A stretch of DNA of 64,000 bases from Paludibacterium denitrificans (GCF_009707705.1 NZ_WLYX01000001.1:620001-684000); one strand, 5' to 3'; counted from the stretch's first letter, positions 1 through 11,518 are shown. Notes: generated by a model from the sequence alone, not told the origin. Numbers and translations: made by a program.

Positions 1-41
1 CCCCTCTCCCGTCATGGACGATACGGCTGAGACGCTATCGC

Positions 42-2420
42 TCAGAACTCCTCCCATTCATCGTCATGCAAGGCGGGCGAAGTTGGCCGAACCCGTTCGG
101 TGGTCAGCAAACGCCCCACCGGCTTGATGGCCGGTCCGGGCGACACGGCCTCGGCAGGCGTGTTCACCGCAGGACTTGCTGCACGCACAGGCTGCGCACC
201 GTTACGCGGCCAGGTCAGCGGTGCGACGGCCACCGGCCGGTAATCCAGTGCGGAACATGGCAACGGCATCCACCAGATAACGCGATTGCTCTTCCAGCGA
301 CTCGGCCGCCGCGGCCGCCTCTTCCACCAGCGCCGCATTTTTCTGGGTATTTTCATCCATCTGCGTCACCGCCAGATTCACCTGTTCAATACCCGAACTT
401 TGCTCCATCGAGGCGGCGGAGATGTCGCCCATGATGTCGGCTACGCGGCGGATGGACCCCACGATTTCTTCCATGGTGTGGCCCGCTTCGTTGACCAGTG
501 GGCTGCCGGATTCAACCTTGTCGACCGAATCGCCAATCAGCGTCTTGATTTCCTTGGCGGCAGCCGCCGAACGCTGCGCCAGATTACGCACTTCACTGGC
601 CACCACGGCAAAACCCCGGCCCTGCTCGCCAGCGCGAGCGGCTTCCACCGCGGCATTCAGCGCCGGGATATTGGTCTGGAAGGCAATGCCATCGATGACA
701 CTGATGATGTCGACAATCTTGCGGGCGCTGTCGTTGATCTCCTGCATGGTCGCCACAACATCGCCCACCACCACGCCGCCACGGGTGGCGATATCCGAAG
801 CACCGGTGGCCGGGCGTTGGCTTTTCTGGCGTTTTCTGCATTCTGGCGTACGGTGCTGGTGATTTCTTCCATGCTGGACGCGGTTTCTTCCAGACTGGCG
901 GCCTGTTGTTCGGTACGGCTGGACAGGTTGGCGTTACCGGCGGCGATTTCACGCGCGGCGGTATTGATCGCCTCCGTGGATTCCTTGATGTGGCCGACAA
1001 TCGCCTTGAGGCGTTCCACCGTGGTATTGGTGTCATCCTTGAGCTTAAGCCAAACAGCCCCTGATACTCGCTGTCGATCGAGCGCGTCAGGTCACCTTCG
1101 GCCAACCCGCCAAGCACATCGGCAATATCGCCCAGCCCACGCGTGGTGACATCCAGCAATTGGTTAACGCCCTCGCCCAGCTGGCGATAAAAGCCGCGCT
1201 TGTTGTCCAGCGCAATACGCGTGGTCAGATCACCATTGGCAGCGGCCTGCACGATATCAGCCACCTCACGTTCCACTTCCAGCTCGGCGGTGCGGTCTTT
1301 CCATTCCACCACCGCACCCAGCGATTTGCCGGTCTTGCTGAAAATCGGCGTCATGGTCTGGGAGAAGGTATGGCCGCCGATACGGATGGTGGCCTGATGC
1401 ACGCTACGGAGCGATTGCATCAGCTGGCGCGGGTGCGCCGGGTTCTTGTGAAACACATCAATACTGCTGCCCAGCAACTCCCGCGCCGAGAAATTGGGCA
1501 ATTCCTGGCGGATGTCCTGCTCGGCACGCTGGAACATCGCGGTCACCGCCTGATTGGCATACACAACGCGGAAGTTGGCATCGGCAATCATCATGTTGGT
1601 GGCCGATGCATCCAGCGCATTGCGCACGCGCAGGTTTTCCACCGCGTTGTGAGCGGTGGTCTTGATATGGGCAAACAGGCTGGAGGTATCGCCGTCCTTG
1701 AGCTTGAACTCGGACACCACCTCGCCTTCGGCCAACTCTTCCATCAGGCGTACGGCATCGGCCGGTTCACCGCCCAGCTGCCGCCACAACGAGCGGCTGA
1801 TCAGCCAGCTGGCCAATAGCGCCACCAGCACCGCGCCCACCAGCAACGAGGTCAACAGCAGGTTGGCCGAAGTCGCGCTGGCCAGCGTATGTTTGGCCAG
1901 CTTTTGCGATGAGTTCTGTTCAAACGCAACGTAGTCGTCCACCGCCTTGAGATAGCGCAACTGGGTATCGCGCAGGGTTTTCAGCAGGTAATCGCGCGCT
2001 TCGGCTTTCTGGCCATGGGAAAAATAATTGCGGAATGTCGCCAGCTGGCTGCGATGCGTCGCTTCTTCGCTGCGCAGGTGCTCAAAAAACACCTTGCTAA
2101 GCCTCCGGCACTCCCGGACTCAGCCGTGCCATTTCCTCGCTGATGCTGGCCAGCGTGTCGTCCAGCTGCTTTTGCTGACCGGCAATCTGCTGTGCATCGG
2201 TCATCAGCAGCATGTTGCGCACGGAGCGGGTGGCAATGTTGATGTTGTTGGCCACCGTCGCGGCCATGTTGGCACGCGGGATGTTCTGATTGGCAATTTC
2301 ATCGATATTGCCCTGCAACTCGCGGATTTGCACAATCGCCACCGACATGGCGATGATGATGATGGCCAATAAGCCACCAAACCCCAGCGCCAGCCGGTGT
2401 TTGACTTTCATGTTGTTCAT
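42..2420 (-). CDS. Methyl-accepting chemotaxis protein with 4HB sensor, PAS domain and CheR-docking tail
   Basis: Inner-membrane chemoreceptor of about 792 residues. In order I see a cytoplasmic start, TM1 (residues about 9-29), a four-helix-bundle-like periplasmic region, TM2 followed by a HAMP-like stretch, a PAS domain, and a C-terminal MCP signalling domain with the hairpin-tip residues DGIAFQTNI and [20 protein letters not shown]. The last residues are EWEEF, the pentapeptide type that docks CheR/CheB. The ATG overlaps the cheW stop (ATGA), so the two are translationally coupled. Four apparent frameshifts lie near 238, 800, 1043-1050 (GCTTAAGC) and 2095-2101. All sit at expected CCTGG or GCCAGC sites, and repair gives one continuous protein. 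The ligand cannot be told from sequence. The order with CheW, CheA and CheY upstream suggests a dedicated pathway. Confidence 0.9.
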
Positions 2421-2942
2421 ACTGCGTTTCCCCTTGCCTCTGCCCCATTGCCCAGCGTGCGGGCCACATCCATCAATGCCATGTCTTCACTACTCATCAA
2501 GCGCTCAATGTCCAGCACGATGATCATGCGCTCATCCAGCGCGCCCAGCCCTTCGATATAAGTCGTGTCCACCAGCGCCCCCAGCTCTGGGGCCGCGCGC
2601 CGAGCCTGCGGTTGCAGCGAGATCACATCGGACACCGCATCCACCACCACGCCCACCGTACGCTGACAAACGTTAAGAATGATCACCACGGTAAACGCGT
2701 TGTAGACCGGTTCACCCAGGTCGAATTTCACCCGCAAATCAACGATCGGCACGATACCGCCACGCAGATTGATCACTCCCTTGATGAACGCCGGTGCCCG
2801 GGCCAGACGGGTGACACTGTCGTAGCCACGAATTTCCTGCACCTTGAGGATGTCGATGCCGTACTCTTCGCCCCCCGGTGGTAAACACCAGCAATTCCCG
2901 CGCCGTTTTGATCTCGCCCGGATTTGGCTTATTGTCCGCCAT
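2417..2942 (-). CDS. cheW: CheW adaptor protein
   Basis: Scaffold that couples chemoreceptors to the CheA kinase at the cytoplasmic signalling array; about 174 residues, normal for CheW. The typical core is visible: [12 protein letters not shown] near residue 28, [14 protein letters not shown] near residue 60, and a terminal IVLDIERLM. One frameshift near 2873, in the run ACCACCGGGGGG, would be repaired by an original ACCCTGGGGGGC (a CCTGG site). The start ATG at 2942 directly precedes [10 protein letters not shown]. The stop overlaps the MCP start by four bases (ATGA), and cheA ends only 12 bases upstream, so cheA-cheW-MCP is an operon. Confidence 0.9.
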
Positions 2943-2954
2943 AACCTTGTAACC

Positions 2955-5016
2955 CTAGCTAAAGGACAAGGGCGCATCCCCTTGCCACACACCTGAATTT
3001 CGCTGCTGCAACGCGCGCTGGTTGTGCCGCGCAATCGCGGCCACGTCCAGAATCAGCGCCACCTGACCATCGCTCAGGATGGTGGCACCCGCCACCCCAT
3101 CAATCTGCCGATAGTTGCTTTCCAGATTCTTCACCACACACTGCTGCTGCCCGATCAGCTCGTCCACCAGCAGCGCCAGCCGGGTTTCTGCCGACTGCAC
3201 AATCACCACAATACCCTGCTGTTAGCCGTATCGGCCTCCGGCATTTCCAGATAATCGGCCAGCGATACCACCGGCAGGTAATCGCCACGCAGGTTCACCA
3301 CGCGACCGCGCCCGGCGATGGTCTTGATCTCGCCCGGCGCTAGCTGCAGCGATTCCAGAATAAACGACAACGGCAGCACATAACGCTCGCTCCCCACCCG
3401 CACCGACATGCCATCCATGATGGCCAGCGTCAGCGGCAAGCGAATGCTGATGGTGGTCCCGGCATCGCGCAGCGTATCGATATCAATGCGCCCGCCCATG
3501 CTCTGGATGTTGCGTTTGACCACATCCATGCCCACGCCGCGCCCGGATACCTCGCTAACCTCGTCCGCCGTGGTGAACCCTGCCTCAAAAATCAGCGCCC
3601 ACACTTCAGCATCGGTCATGCTGTCATGGCAGGCCATGCCCCGCTCACGCGCCTTGGCCAGAATCCGGCGGCGATCCAGCCCGGCGCCATCATCCGTCAC
3701 CTCAATCACGATGCTGCCGCCCTGATGGAACGCCAGCAAGGTCAAGCGCCCTTGCGCTTGTTTTTGGCCAACCGCACCTCTGGCGCTTCAATGCCATGAT
3801 CCAGGCTGTTACGCACCAGATGCGTCAGCGGGTCGACCAGTTTTTCGATAAATCCTTTATCCAGCTCGGTCGCTTCCCCCACCATGCGCAGCTCCACCTG
3901 CTTGCCCATGCGGCTGGCCAAATCGCGCACCACGCGCGGGAAACGGTCAAACACGAAGGACACCGGCGTCATGCGGATCGACATCACCGCTTCCTGCAAC
4001 TCACGGGCATGGCGTTGCAAGGCGTTGATTCCGTCCAGTAACTGCGGATGCTCCACCGGATCAAGCGCTTGCCCGGACTGCAACAGCATCGACTGGGTAA
4101 TCACCAGTTCACCCACCAGATTCAACAGCAGATCGACCTTCTCGATATTGACGCGGATGGAACGTGTGGCAGCAGGCTCTGACGAGGCGGGATCGGCAAG
4201 CGGCACGGTAGGGTTGGCCGAAACCGGCGCCACCGGCTCGGGCGTGGGCAATGGTGCAAACAGACCAAAACCGTCTTCTTCGTAAGCCACCAACGGGGCC
4301 ACCGGCACAGCCGTATCAGGCGGATCGAGAAACAGCCCAAAATCAGCATCTTCCTCCACGCCGCCATCTGGCCGCACGCTGAAACGCTCCGGCGGCAGTA
4401 CAAAAGCCAGCGTATCCGCCACTTCCGAGGCCGTCAGCTCAGAACAGAAACTCGCCACCCACGGTTGCTGGCTATCCACGTTGCCCTGCTGCACCACGGC
4501 CAATTCGCCACAGCGGCCGAGCGACTCCAGCGCTGCGGCGATATCCACATCCTCACCCGGCCATAGCTCCAGCAGCACGCGACAACGGAGTGATGTCGGC
4601 GTGGCATGTTCCACCAGCGGTACAGGCACCACCTCCGCCAGCTGCGCCAGCCGCTGGGTCACGGCCGATACTTCATCGCCACCAACCGTCGGGCCGCCGC
4701 GATGCGCCGTCAACATACCCTGCAGCACATCCTTGGCACGCAAGAACACCTCGACCATGGCATCAGTCAACACCAGCGCCTGCTTACGTAACCGGTCGAG
4801 CAGGTTTTCCAGTGCATGGGCCAATTCAGCCAGATCGGCAAAACCAAATGTCGCGGCACCACCCTTGATCGAATGGACGGCACGAAACACGGCATTGAGT
4901 TTCTCCGCCTCGGGATGCGCCACATCCATGGCGAGCAACAGGTATTCCATGTTGGCCAGATGCTCGGCTGTTTCATCAAAAAATACCTGATGAAACTGAG
5001 TCATATCAATCGGCAC
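2955..5016 (-). CDS. cheA: Chemotaxis histidine kinase CheA (cluster 1)
   Basis: Cytoplasmic kinase of about 687 residues that phosphorylates CheY in response to receptors. The order is: Hpt domain with the phospho-His in HSIKGG near residue 47; a P2-like region; dimerisation helices; HATPase with [11 protein letters not shown] (N box), DDGAGLD (G1) and GRGVGMDV (G2); and a C-terminal CheW-like domain (residues about 545-687). A GTG start at 5016, five bases after GGGGG, is preferred; ATG at 5004 is possible. Two frameshifts occur, near 3743 (GCGCTTGACC, fits loss of four bases from GCTGGC) and near 3220. It differs from the CheA at 11519 in linker and Hpt sequence, so the two clusters are paralogous rather than a recent duplication. 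Confidence 0.92.
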
Positions 5017-5043
5017 GACATCCCCCCGTAGCCAGATACCACC

Positions 5044-5411
5044 TCACCCGACCAGCCGCTTCACGACATCCAGCAATTTTTGCGGATGAAACGGCTTGAC
5101 CAGCCAACCGGTTGCCCCGGCGGCGCGCCCCCGGTGGTTTTCATCTGCTCGCCCGACTCGGTGGTCAGCATCAGAATTGGCGTGCGCTCATACTCAGGCA
5201 ACTTGCGCAGCAACCGGATCAGCGACAGCCCATCCATCCCCGGCATGTTCTGGTCGGTGAGTACCAGATCAAACGCCGTCTCCTGTGCACAAGCCAGCGC
5301 AGCAGAACCATCAACGGCTTCCACCACCTCATAACCCGCGCTTTTCAGGGTAAACGTCACCATCTGACGGATGGACGCAGAATCGTCTACGGTAAGAATT
5401 TTCTTTGACAT
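5044..5411 (-). CDS. cheY: CheY-like response regulator (cluster 1)
   Basis: Single receiver domain of about 121 residues and the likely phosphoacceptor of the adjacent CheA. Acid pocket DD near residue 9, phospho-Asp in LVLTDQNMPGMDG, the switch Thr in MLTTES, and the conserved Lys in WLVKPF (after frame repair) are all visible. The start is ATG at 5411 (MSKKILTVDD). A frameshift near 5131 in ACCACCGGGGGC is repaired by an ACCCAGGGGC-type original (CCAGG), giving the usual QGRAAGATGW stretch. It lies 28 bases upstream of cheA on the minus strand. Confidence 0.88.
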
Positions 5412-5533
5412 CACAAATCCTACAGTCGCTTTATTTTCCGAAACTACCAAGAGCCCGGATCAGGCCCGGCCGTACCGGCGAGACAGGCACTAATACTTTT
5501 CAACGTTACGCGGTACGCACCCGTTACAACGGC

Positions 5534-6592
5534 TCATGCCTCCCGGCCTCGCTGGGCCGGTAATGAGAACGTGACACAAGACATATCATCACCAACCGGG
5601 CTGGTATAAGACAAGGCAATATCCGACGGGCACACGCAGCAGCTACAGGCCACCGGGTCTGTTTCACAGCGGCCAATCGCCGCCGACAACAACTGTTGCG
5701 CCGCTTAACTTCGGTCATGCCATCGCTATGTATCAGCAATTGCAAACAACGATCCATCGCCACACGATGAATCGTTGTGGCGGGCAAGTTGGAGCACACA
5801 CCAAACGGATAGGAAGAAGACGGATAACTCTGTGGCGGCTGCCCCGGGTTGAACAACAAGACCGCGGGCAAGCCAGCGTTTAACCAGCGTAGCTCGCCAG
5901 AAGCCCAGTTGATCTCTGCCACCACCGCCGCCACAAACCGGTGGAGTTCGATGCGGGCAAACAGGAAGGTATTCAGCTGTTCCATGTTCTGCGCCGTCAG
6001 GCTGCCACCACGACAGCAAGCCACCACTGCCAGCGCCAGTAACGCAGCTTCCAGCGCGGCCACTTCACCATGCCCCGCCGCATCGCCCAACACCAGCCGG
6101 TATGCGCGGGAGTATCCACCCGCACGAGGACATCCCCGCCGACACGCCCCACCGGGACGAGCGCATGTTCCCACGCCAGAGCCGCTTGCCGCCGGAGGTT
6201 AACGACAGCGAACCGTCCACCACCTCAACCGCCAATGGCAACGCCCCCCAACAAGGGCAGCAGACACCTTGCAGCCATAACCAGGCCAATAGACGATCAC
6301 GCAGCACATCAAGACAGAATTCACCCGGCAAGGCGACCCAGCGCTGCGGATTGCTATCCGGACCATCCGGCCGACCGCCCCACGCCCACACCGTTGACAA
6401 GGTTGGCCGAACGCGCCGCTCCGAGTCCATGCTGGCCCGTTGCAAGATCACCAGTGACGCAGTTTCCTGCAAAGCGTGATCAATATCCGTGCAGAACACC
6501 CACTCCAGGCCGGACAGCCACGGATCAGCCAGGATGGCAGCACGCACCGGGCCACTAAGCACGGCTCGAATGGTAAGAGAAGAAAACGCCAA
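5534..6592 (-). CDS. SpoIIE-type PP2C phosphatase, probable STAS-protein phosphatase
   Basis: The C-terminal half is a PP2C/SpoIIE phosphatase: RVGGDV, GDAAGHGE (metal-binding Asp), NAGLP, HSDGMTE and a terminal GDDMSCVTFSLP are visible once frames are joined. The N-terminal part of about 150 residues resembles a degenerate receiver, but I cannot name it with confidence. It directly follows the STAS gene (stop at 6597), so it probably dephosphorylates that anti-anti-sigma-like protein. Frameshifts near 6195, 6110 and 5703-5709 break it. The start is uncertain: TTG at 6592 just after the STAS stop, or GTG at 6562. No ATG fits. Confidence 0.7.
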
Positions 6593-6596
6593 GCGC

Positions 6597-6902
6597 TTAC
6601 TTGATGGTGAACATTTTGTTGAAACAGGCAATCTCCAGCACCTGCAACACCGTGTCACGACAATGAATCAGCGTCATCGATTTTTTTAGCGCCGTGGCAC
6701 GCTCTTTTAACAGCAACAACATGCCCAGCGCCGAACTATCCAAAAAGGGGACTTGATCAAAATCCACCTGAATCTCCTGCACTGCCGGATCGTCCAGCAA
6801 CGTTTGGCTGGCCTGTCGGAATTCCCGGTGCAGGTTGAAATCGAACGGCCCCACCAACTGCAACGTGCCCACACTGCCATCCACCTTGATCACCGGCTTC
6901 AT
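6597..6902 (-). CDS. STAS-domain (anti-anti-sigma-like) protein
   Basis: Intact 101-residue single STAS domain. The phosphorylatable Ser lies in FLDSSALGMLLLLKE near residue 56, the SpoIIAA/RsbV signature. Such proteins switch partners with a serine kinase and are reset by a PP2C phosphatase. A SpoIIE-type phosphatase is encoded immediately downstream and a sensor kinase upstream. I see no RsbW-type kinase domain here, so the kinase partner may be encoded elsewhere. Confidence 0.85.
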   Translation of the reverse strand: MKPVIKVDGSVGTLQLVGPFDFNLHREFRQASQTLLDDPAVQEIQVDFDQVPFLDSSALGMLLLLKERATALKKSMTLIHCRDTVLQVLEIACFNKMFTIK

Positions 6903-6936
6903 CGTAAATTCCCCGACATCCTGCCCCTGAATCGTC

Positions 6937-8118
6937 TCAGAGACGCTGATTTTCCTGACAAGGGAGCGTCAGTTCAAAACAACTCCCCTTCGTTTCCCTG
7001 TTATGGCAACGAACGCTGCCGCCCAGCTCGTCTGCCACTTTCTTGACAATGGCCAGCCCCAGCCCGGTACCGCCCGAGCGGGTGGTAAAAAATGGCTCAA
7101 ACAACTGGTCCACCACATCAGAGGGCAAGCCGCTGCCCTCGTCTTCCACCCGAAAGAGCAGATGATCGGCCACCATACTGACGCCAAAGCAGACATGCCC
7201 GCCCTGGCGGCGAAAAATGAATGGCATTTTCCAGCAGATTGATCAGTGCGCCCTGCACCGCCTTACGATCGCCCATCACACTCACGGACGCTAAGCAGCT
7301 GCACCGCGCAGTCAAACACCAGACCTTTTTCATGGCACTGCGGCGCCATGACGGCACAAATATCCTCAACCATGGCCGTCACATCCAGCACCTCGCGGGA
7401 AGACACCTGCCCACGCACAAAACCCAGCATATTCTGGATCAAGCCTTCCAGCGCCTTCATCCCGGCCAGACTTTTATCAATAAAGCGCAACCGGTCCTCG
7501 GGTTTCAGCCCTTCCTGCCGCAAGTTGGCAGTATAAAGCATGGCTGTTGCCAAAGGCGTGCGCAGCTGATGTGCCAACGAAGCCGCCATACTGCCCATGG
7601 CTGCGAGTTTTTGCTGTTGTCCCAGCTCACGCGTCAGCTGATGCAGCCGGGTCACATCATGAATCAACACCATGTGTCCGCCTGCCGCTTAAGCAATGCC
7701 TGAGACTGTAACGACAACCGCCGCGTGCCCTCTGGCAGGTTCAACAGATAAGTTCCCTCCGGCTCGCACGCTTCCGGGCTATCCGTCACTTCCTGCCACG
7801 CCTTACCGCGACACGACCCGCCCAACATGGCAATTGCCGCCGGGTTTTCCGTTCTGACTTCACCCTGCGCCGACAACTCAACCACGCCCGCTTAAGCATC
7901 ACTTCCAGCAACCGCTGCAACCGTTCGGCCAACGCCGCATTTTCATCACGCTGCTTGCGCAACTGGTTATTCGCCTCATCCAGTTGGGCATTCAGAACAT
8001 TAACCTGAGCCTCCAGCTGGTTGTAGGCCTCGATCAGTTGTCCGGAGACGGCATTGAACTGTTCAAATGCCGCTTCCAGCGTTTTTTGGTCAAGCAAGTT
8101 TGAAACATCAGTCATCAT
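6937..8118 (-). CDS. PAS-containing sensor histidine kinase, FleS/FlrB-like
   Basis: Soluble kinase of about 391 residues with no membrane segment. A coiled-coil N-terminus (residues 15-70) is followed by a PAS-like domain, a HisKA motif SLAHQLRTPLATAML (phospho-His) and HATPase boxes NLLENAIHF, VEDEGSGL and GGTGLGLAIVKK. The layout resembles FleS/FlrB kinases of flagellar regulation, but no NtrC-type partner lies in the window. Frameshifts near 7890 and 7687 (both GCTTAAGC), 7290 (GCTAAGC) and 7199 (CCAGG) all repair to a continuous kinase. The start is ATG at 8118 (or 8115). It heads the minus-strand cluster and is divergent from cheV at 8292. Confidence 0.82.
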
Positions 8119-8134
8119 GGGCTGGAGTTATTTG

Positions 8135-8160
8135 TAAAAACCCGTTAAACCGTATGATAA
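8135..8160 (+). promoter_or_regulatory. Candidate flagellar sigma-28 type promoter upstream of cheV
   Basis: In the 173-base divergent gap, TAAA at 8135-8138 and GATAA at 8156-8160 resemble the FliA consensus TAAA-N15-GCCGATAA. The spacing is one base short and the GCC is not conserved. It is oriented toward the cheV-cheV-cheY-cheZ-cheA operon. Confidence 0.3.
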
Positions 8161-8291
8161 TGTTGGAGCTTAGGCTGAGCCAACTTGTAACTGACATCAA
8201 GATGAAGGTGCACAAGCCTGGCCAAACCAACAACTGGCGTACGTAGCTAAGAAAACGTCATTCGCCATAACAAAATGCTGCGGAGGTTTCT

Positions 8292-9242
8292 GTGTCAGAG
8301 CTTCTTAAAAAAATTGATGCCAGAACCAAGCTGGCCGGTACCAACAAATTGGAGATCCTGCTGTTCTCCCCGGGGCATGACCAACGTACGGGCCGCAAAG
8401 AAGTATTCGGCATCAACGTATTCAAAGTCAGGGAAGTCATGCGGACGCCGGAAATCACCGCCGCACCAGAAATGCCTTCCTCGGTTGAAGGCATGGTCAG
8501 TCTGCGCGGCGCACTGGTACCGGTGATCGACTTGGCGAAATACGCCGGTATCGTTACCAGCAACAAACCAGAAATCATGATCGTGACCGAATACAACGGC
8601 CACACACAGGGTTTTCTGGTTGAAGCGGTCGACACCATTCTGCGCCCTGGACTGGTCCGCCATGCGCGTGCCACCGGAAATGATCACCAACCGCATGGCT
8701 GGCCGGTGACCGCCGTCACCGAACTGGACAACGGCACGCTGGTCATGATGATGGACGTGGAAAAGGTACTGGCAGAAACCTCGATCATTGACGACTCGCA
8801 CCATTTCATTAATATCGAACCGGTCAAGGAAGACCGGATGATCTTCTTCACCGACGACTCGGCCGTCGCACGCAAGCAGATCGAGCGCACCACGGAAGCC
8901 ATGCACGTCAACTACGCCTACGCCATCAATGGCCTGCGTGGTTGGGAAGAGTTGCAAAAAATGGCCATGCAGGCCGAATTGGCTGGCCATAAACTGAGCG
9001 ATATGCTGCACTTGGTACTGACCGACGTGGAAATGCCGGAAATGGATGGCTACATGCTGACCAAACTGATCAAGAGCGACCCCCGCTTTGCCGGTATTCC
9101 GGTACTCATGCACTCATCGCTCTCTGGCACATCCAACCAGAAGCTGGGCGAATCGGTAGGCGTGGATGCCTATGTCTCCAAGTTCGAGCCACAAAAGCTG
9201 TCGATGAAATTACGCGAAATGCTCAAACTGGACAAAAGCTAA
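8292..9242 (+). CDS. cheV: CheV, CheW-receiver hybrid (first copy)
   Basis: 316 residues: an N-terminal CheW-like domain (FGINVFKVREVMRTPEI, SLRGALVPVIDLAKY) and a C-terminal receiver (FTDDSAVARKQI, phospho-Asp in LTDVEMPEMDG, terminal Lys in YVSKFEP). It couples receptors to CheA and acts as a phosphate-tunable adaptor. The start is GTG at 8292 with GGAGG about seven bases upstream. The frame is open, but residues about 121-137 (8651-8703) are out of frame. A one-base insertion in CGCCCTGGAC and a one-base loss in GGCTGGCCGG cancel out. In the other frame the stretch reads LDWSAMRVPPEMITNRMAG, matching the second CheV, so the published translation would be wrong there. Confidence 0.93.
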   Translation: MSELLKKIDARTKLAGTNKLEILLFSPGHDQRTGRKEVFGINVFKVREVMRTPEITAAPEMPSSVEGMVSLRGALVPVIDLAKYAGIVTSNKPEIMIVTEYNGHTQGFLVEAVDTILRPGLVRHARATGNDHQPHGWPVTAVTELDNGTLVMMMDVEKVLAETSIIDDSHHFINIEPVKEDRMIFFTDDSAVARKQIERTTEAMHVNYAYAINGLRGWEELQKMAMQAELAGHKLSDMLHLVLTDVEMPEMDGYMLTKLIKSDPRFAGIPVLMHSSLSGTSNQKLGESVGVDAYVSKFEPQKLSMKLREMLKLDKS

Positions 9243-9269
9243 GTCCATAACGGAATTCAGGAGAGAGAC

Positions 9270-10216
9270 ATGAACATGTCAGCCGCCGAAGCGTCCTTGC
9301 TTGCCAGTGTTGATGCACGCACCAAACTCGCGGGCTCCAACAAAATGGAGATCCTGCTGTTTTCCCCGGGGACACGGGAAACCTTCGGTATCAACGTTTT
9401 CAAGGTACGCGAAGTCTCGCAAACCCCGCTCATCACCAAAGCCCCCAACATGCCGTTTGGGGTAGAAGGTGTCCTGTCGCTGCGAGGCAACATCATTCCC
9501 ATCATCTCGCTGGCCAAATTCATCGGTTCCGAAGGCGATGGGCGCAAACTGGACACCATGATCGTCACCGAATTCAACAAGAGCACACAGGCTTTTCTGG
9601 TGGACTCGGTGGATCGCATCATCCGTGTAGACTGGGACAAGGTACGTGCGCCGGAAAACATGATGGCCACCAGCGGCACCAATCAGAATCTGATTACCGC
9701 CATTACCGAACTGGAAGACGGCAAGCTGGTTTCCATTCTGGACGTTGAACAGATTCTCGCCAGCGTGGTTGGCGAACCGCACCTGCCGGACGTACCAACG
9801 GCCCAACTGGAACAGGATCAGTATATTTTCTTCGTGGATGACTCCGTGGTCGCCCGCAAGGAAATCACCAGCGTACTGGAGAAAATGGGCGTCAAATTCC
9901 AGCAGGCGACCAATGGCCGCGAAGCATGGGACCGCTTGCAAGTGCTGGCCAGCCGCACCGGGGCGAAGACGAATCCCTGCACGACAATCTGAAAATGATT
10001 CTTGTCGACGCAGAAATGCCGGAAATGGATGGCTACGTACTGACTCGACTGATCAAATCGGATCAGCGTTTCAATGGCATCCCTGTGGTCATGCACTCCT
10101 CCTTGTCGTCTAACGCCAACCGTGCCATGGGCTCAAGCGTTGGTGTCGACGCCTATGTCGCCAAATTCGATCCGGTGGTGCTAGCAGAAACTTTGATTCC
10201 ATTCCTGCAAAGGTAG
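9270..10216 (+). CDS. cheV: CheV, CheW-receiver hybrid (second copy)
   Basis: Paralogue of the preceding gene, 27 bases downstream, about 315 residues with the same architecture. CheW-like core: FGINVFKVREVSQTPLI and SLRGNIIPIISLAKF. Receiver: FVDDSVVARKEI, phospho-Asp in LVDAEMPEMDG, Lys in YVAKFDP. A frameshift near 9959 (ACCGGGGC for ACCCTGGGC) splits it; repair gives ASRTLGEDES. GAGAGA lies upstream of ATG at 9270. Tandem cheV genes suggest that different receptor groups or adaptation ranges are served. Confidence 0.92.
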
Positions 10217-10268
10217 CCGTTAGAATTGGCTCATCAGATGGATCACGGATAATTCAGGATAATTCTCG

Positions 10269-10658
10269 ATGCCGGACAAGAATATGCGATTCCTGGTAGT
10301 GGATGACTTCTCAACCATGAGAAGAATCGTCCGCAACCTGCTAAAGGAACTGGGATTTACCAATGTCGACGAGGCTGAAGACGGTCAGGTGGCATTGCAC
10401 AAACTCAAGACACAACATTTTGACTTTGTCGTGTCGGACTGGAACATGCCCAACATGACGGGCCTTGAACTGCTGAAGGCGCTGCGTGCCGATCAGCAGC
10501 TCAAGCATTTGCCCTTCATGATGATCACGGCGGAAGCAAAGCGCGAAAATATCATTGAAGCGGCAATGGCTGGCGCAAGTGGCTACATTGTCAAACCCTT
10601 TACCGCCGCCACACTGGAAGAGAAGCTCAACAAGGTCTTCCAGAACATGAGCAAATAA
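10269..10658 (+). CDS. cheY: Chemotaxis response regulator CheY (cluster 2)
   Basis: Intact 129-residue receiver matching flagellar Che[15 protein letters not shown] at residues 12-25, phospho-Asp in [13 protein letters not shown] near residue 58, [11 protein letters not shown] with the switch Thr, and [16 protein letters not shown] with the invariant Lys are all present. It is followed 52 bases later by cheZ, the usual cheY-cheZ pair. The phosphorylated form would bind FliM at the motor. Confidence 0.95.
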   Translation: MPDKNMRFLVVDDFSTMRRIVRNLLKELGFTNVDEAEDGQVALHKLKTQHFDFVVSDWNMPNMTGLELLKALRADQQLKHLPFMMITAEAKRENIIEAAMAGASGYIVKPFTAATLEEKLNKVFQNMSK

Positions 10659-10710
10659 GCAGCCTGCTGCCACACAAGACTGCCTGAGTCAGTATTGAGG
10701 AGGATTTATC

Positions 10711-11467
10711 GTGCCGGATCACATATTGGAAAGCGGGGACTCCCCGGATCTTGAAGCGCTGTTTGACAGTATCGCCCAACAACAGCATCAAGACACCGAA
10801 GATCCAGCGCCCCGCTACCCCAACCGGCATAGTGTCAGAGGCCTCGGCTCCTGCCGCCACCAGCCCTGCCACCATGTACGAGCAGATTGGGCAGTTGACA
10901 CGCAAACTGCACGATACCATGCGTAATCTGGGGTTCGATAAATCCACGGAACGCGTGGCTGACTCCATTCCGGATGCTAAGGATCGTCTGGCCTACATCG
11001 CTACGCTAACGGAAAGCGCAGCTGAGCGGGTCCTGAACGCCACCGATATCGCCAAGCCGATTCAGGACGATCTGGAAAACCAGGCCAAAGCCTTGGCCTT
11101 GCGCTGGCAGCAACTGTATGACAACCAACTGTCAGTCGACGACTTCAAACAGTTGGCCGAAGCCACTCGCAACTATCTGAATGTCGTGCCGGAACGCACG
11201 CAAGCCACCAGCACCCAATTGCTGGACATTGTCATGGCACAGGATTTTCAGGATTTGACCGGACAGGTCATCAAAAAAATCATGGAAATGGTGAAAACTC
11301 TGGAAACCGAACTGGTGTCCTTCCTGATCGAGTATTCACCCAATGACAAGAAAACCGAATTGAACCCCAGCCTGCTCAATGGCCCGGTAATCAAACCGGA
11401 GGAACGACCGGATGTGGTCGCCAATCAGCAGCAGGTCGATGATTTACTAGAAAGCCCGGGCTTCTAA
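10711..11467 (+). CDS. cheZ: CheY-P phosphatase CheZ
   Basis: About 251 residues with the start GTG at 10711 (MPDHILESGD) and GAGGAGG upstream. The catalytic segment is MAQDFQDLTGQVIKKIMEM, with the Gln that promotes CheY-P hydrolysis and the Asp contact. A long helical region precedes it. The C-terminus KPEERPDVVANQQQVDDLLESPGF ends in the CheY-binding helix typical of CheZ. A frameshift near 10816 (GCGCCCCGCTACC for GCGCCAGCTACC) separates the first 32 residues from the rest. Confidence 0.93.
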
Positions 11468-11518
11468 GATAGAACCCGATCAAAGCCAAGCAGAAAAACC
11501 GAAAAGCGGGGTGGAAAA

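Noticed and set aside
8292..10216. Tandem cheV as an assembly duplication
   Set aside because: The two copies differ throughout at protein level and have separate ribosome-binding sites; they are old paralogues.
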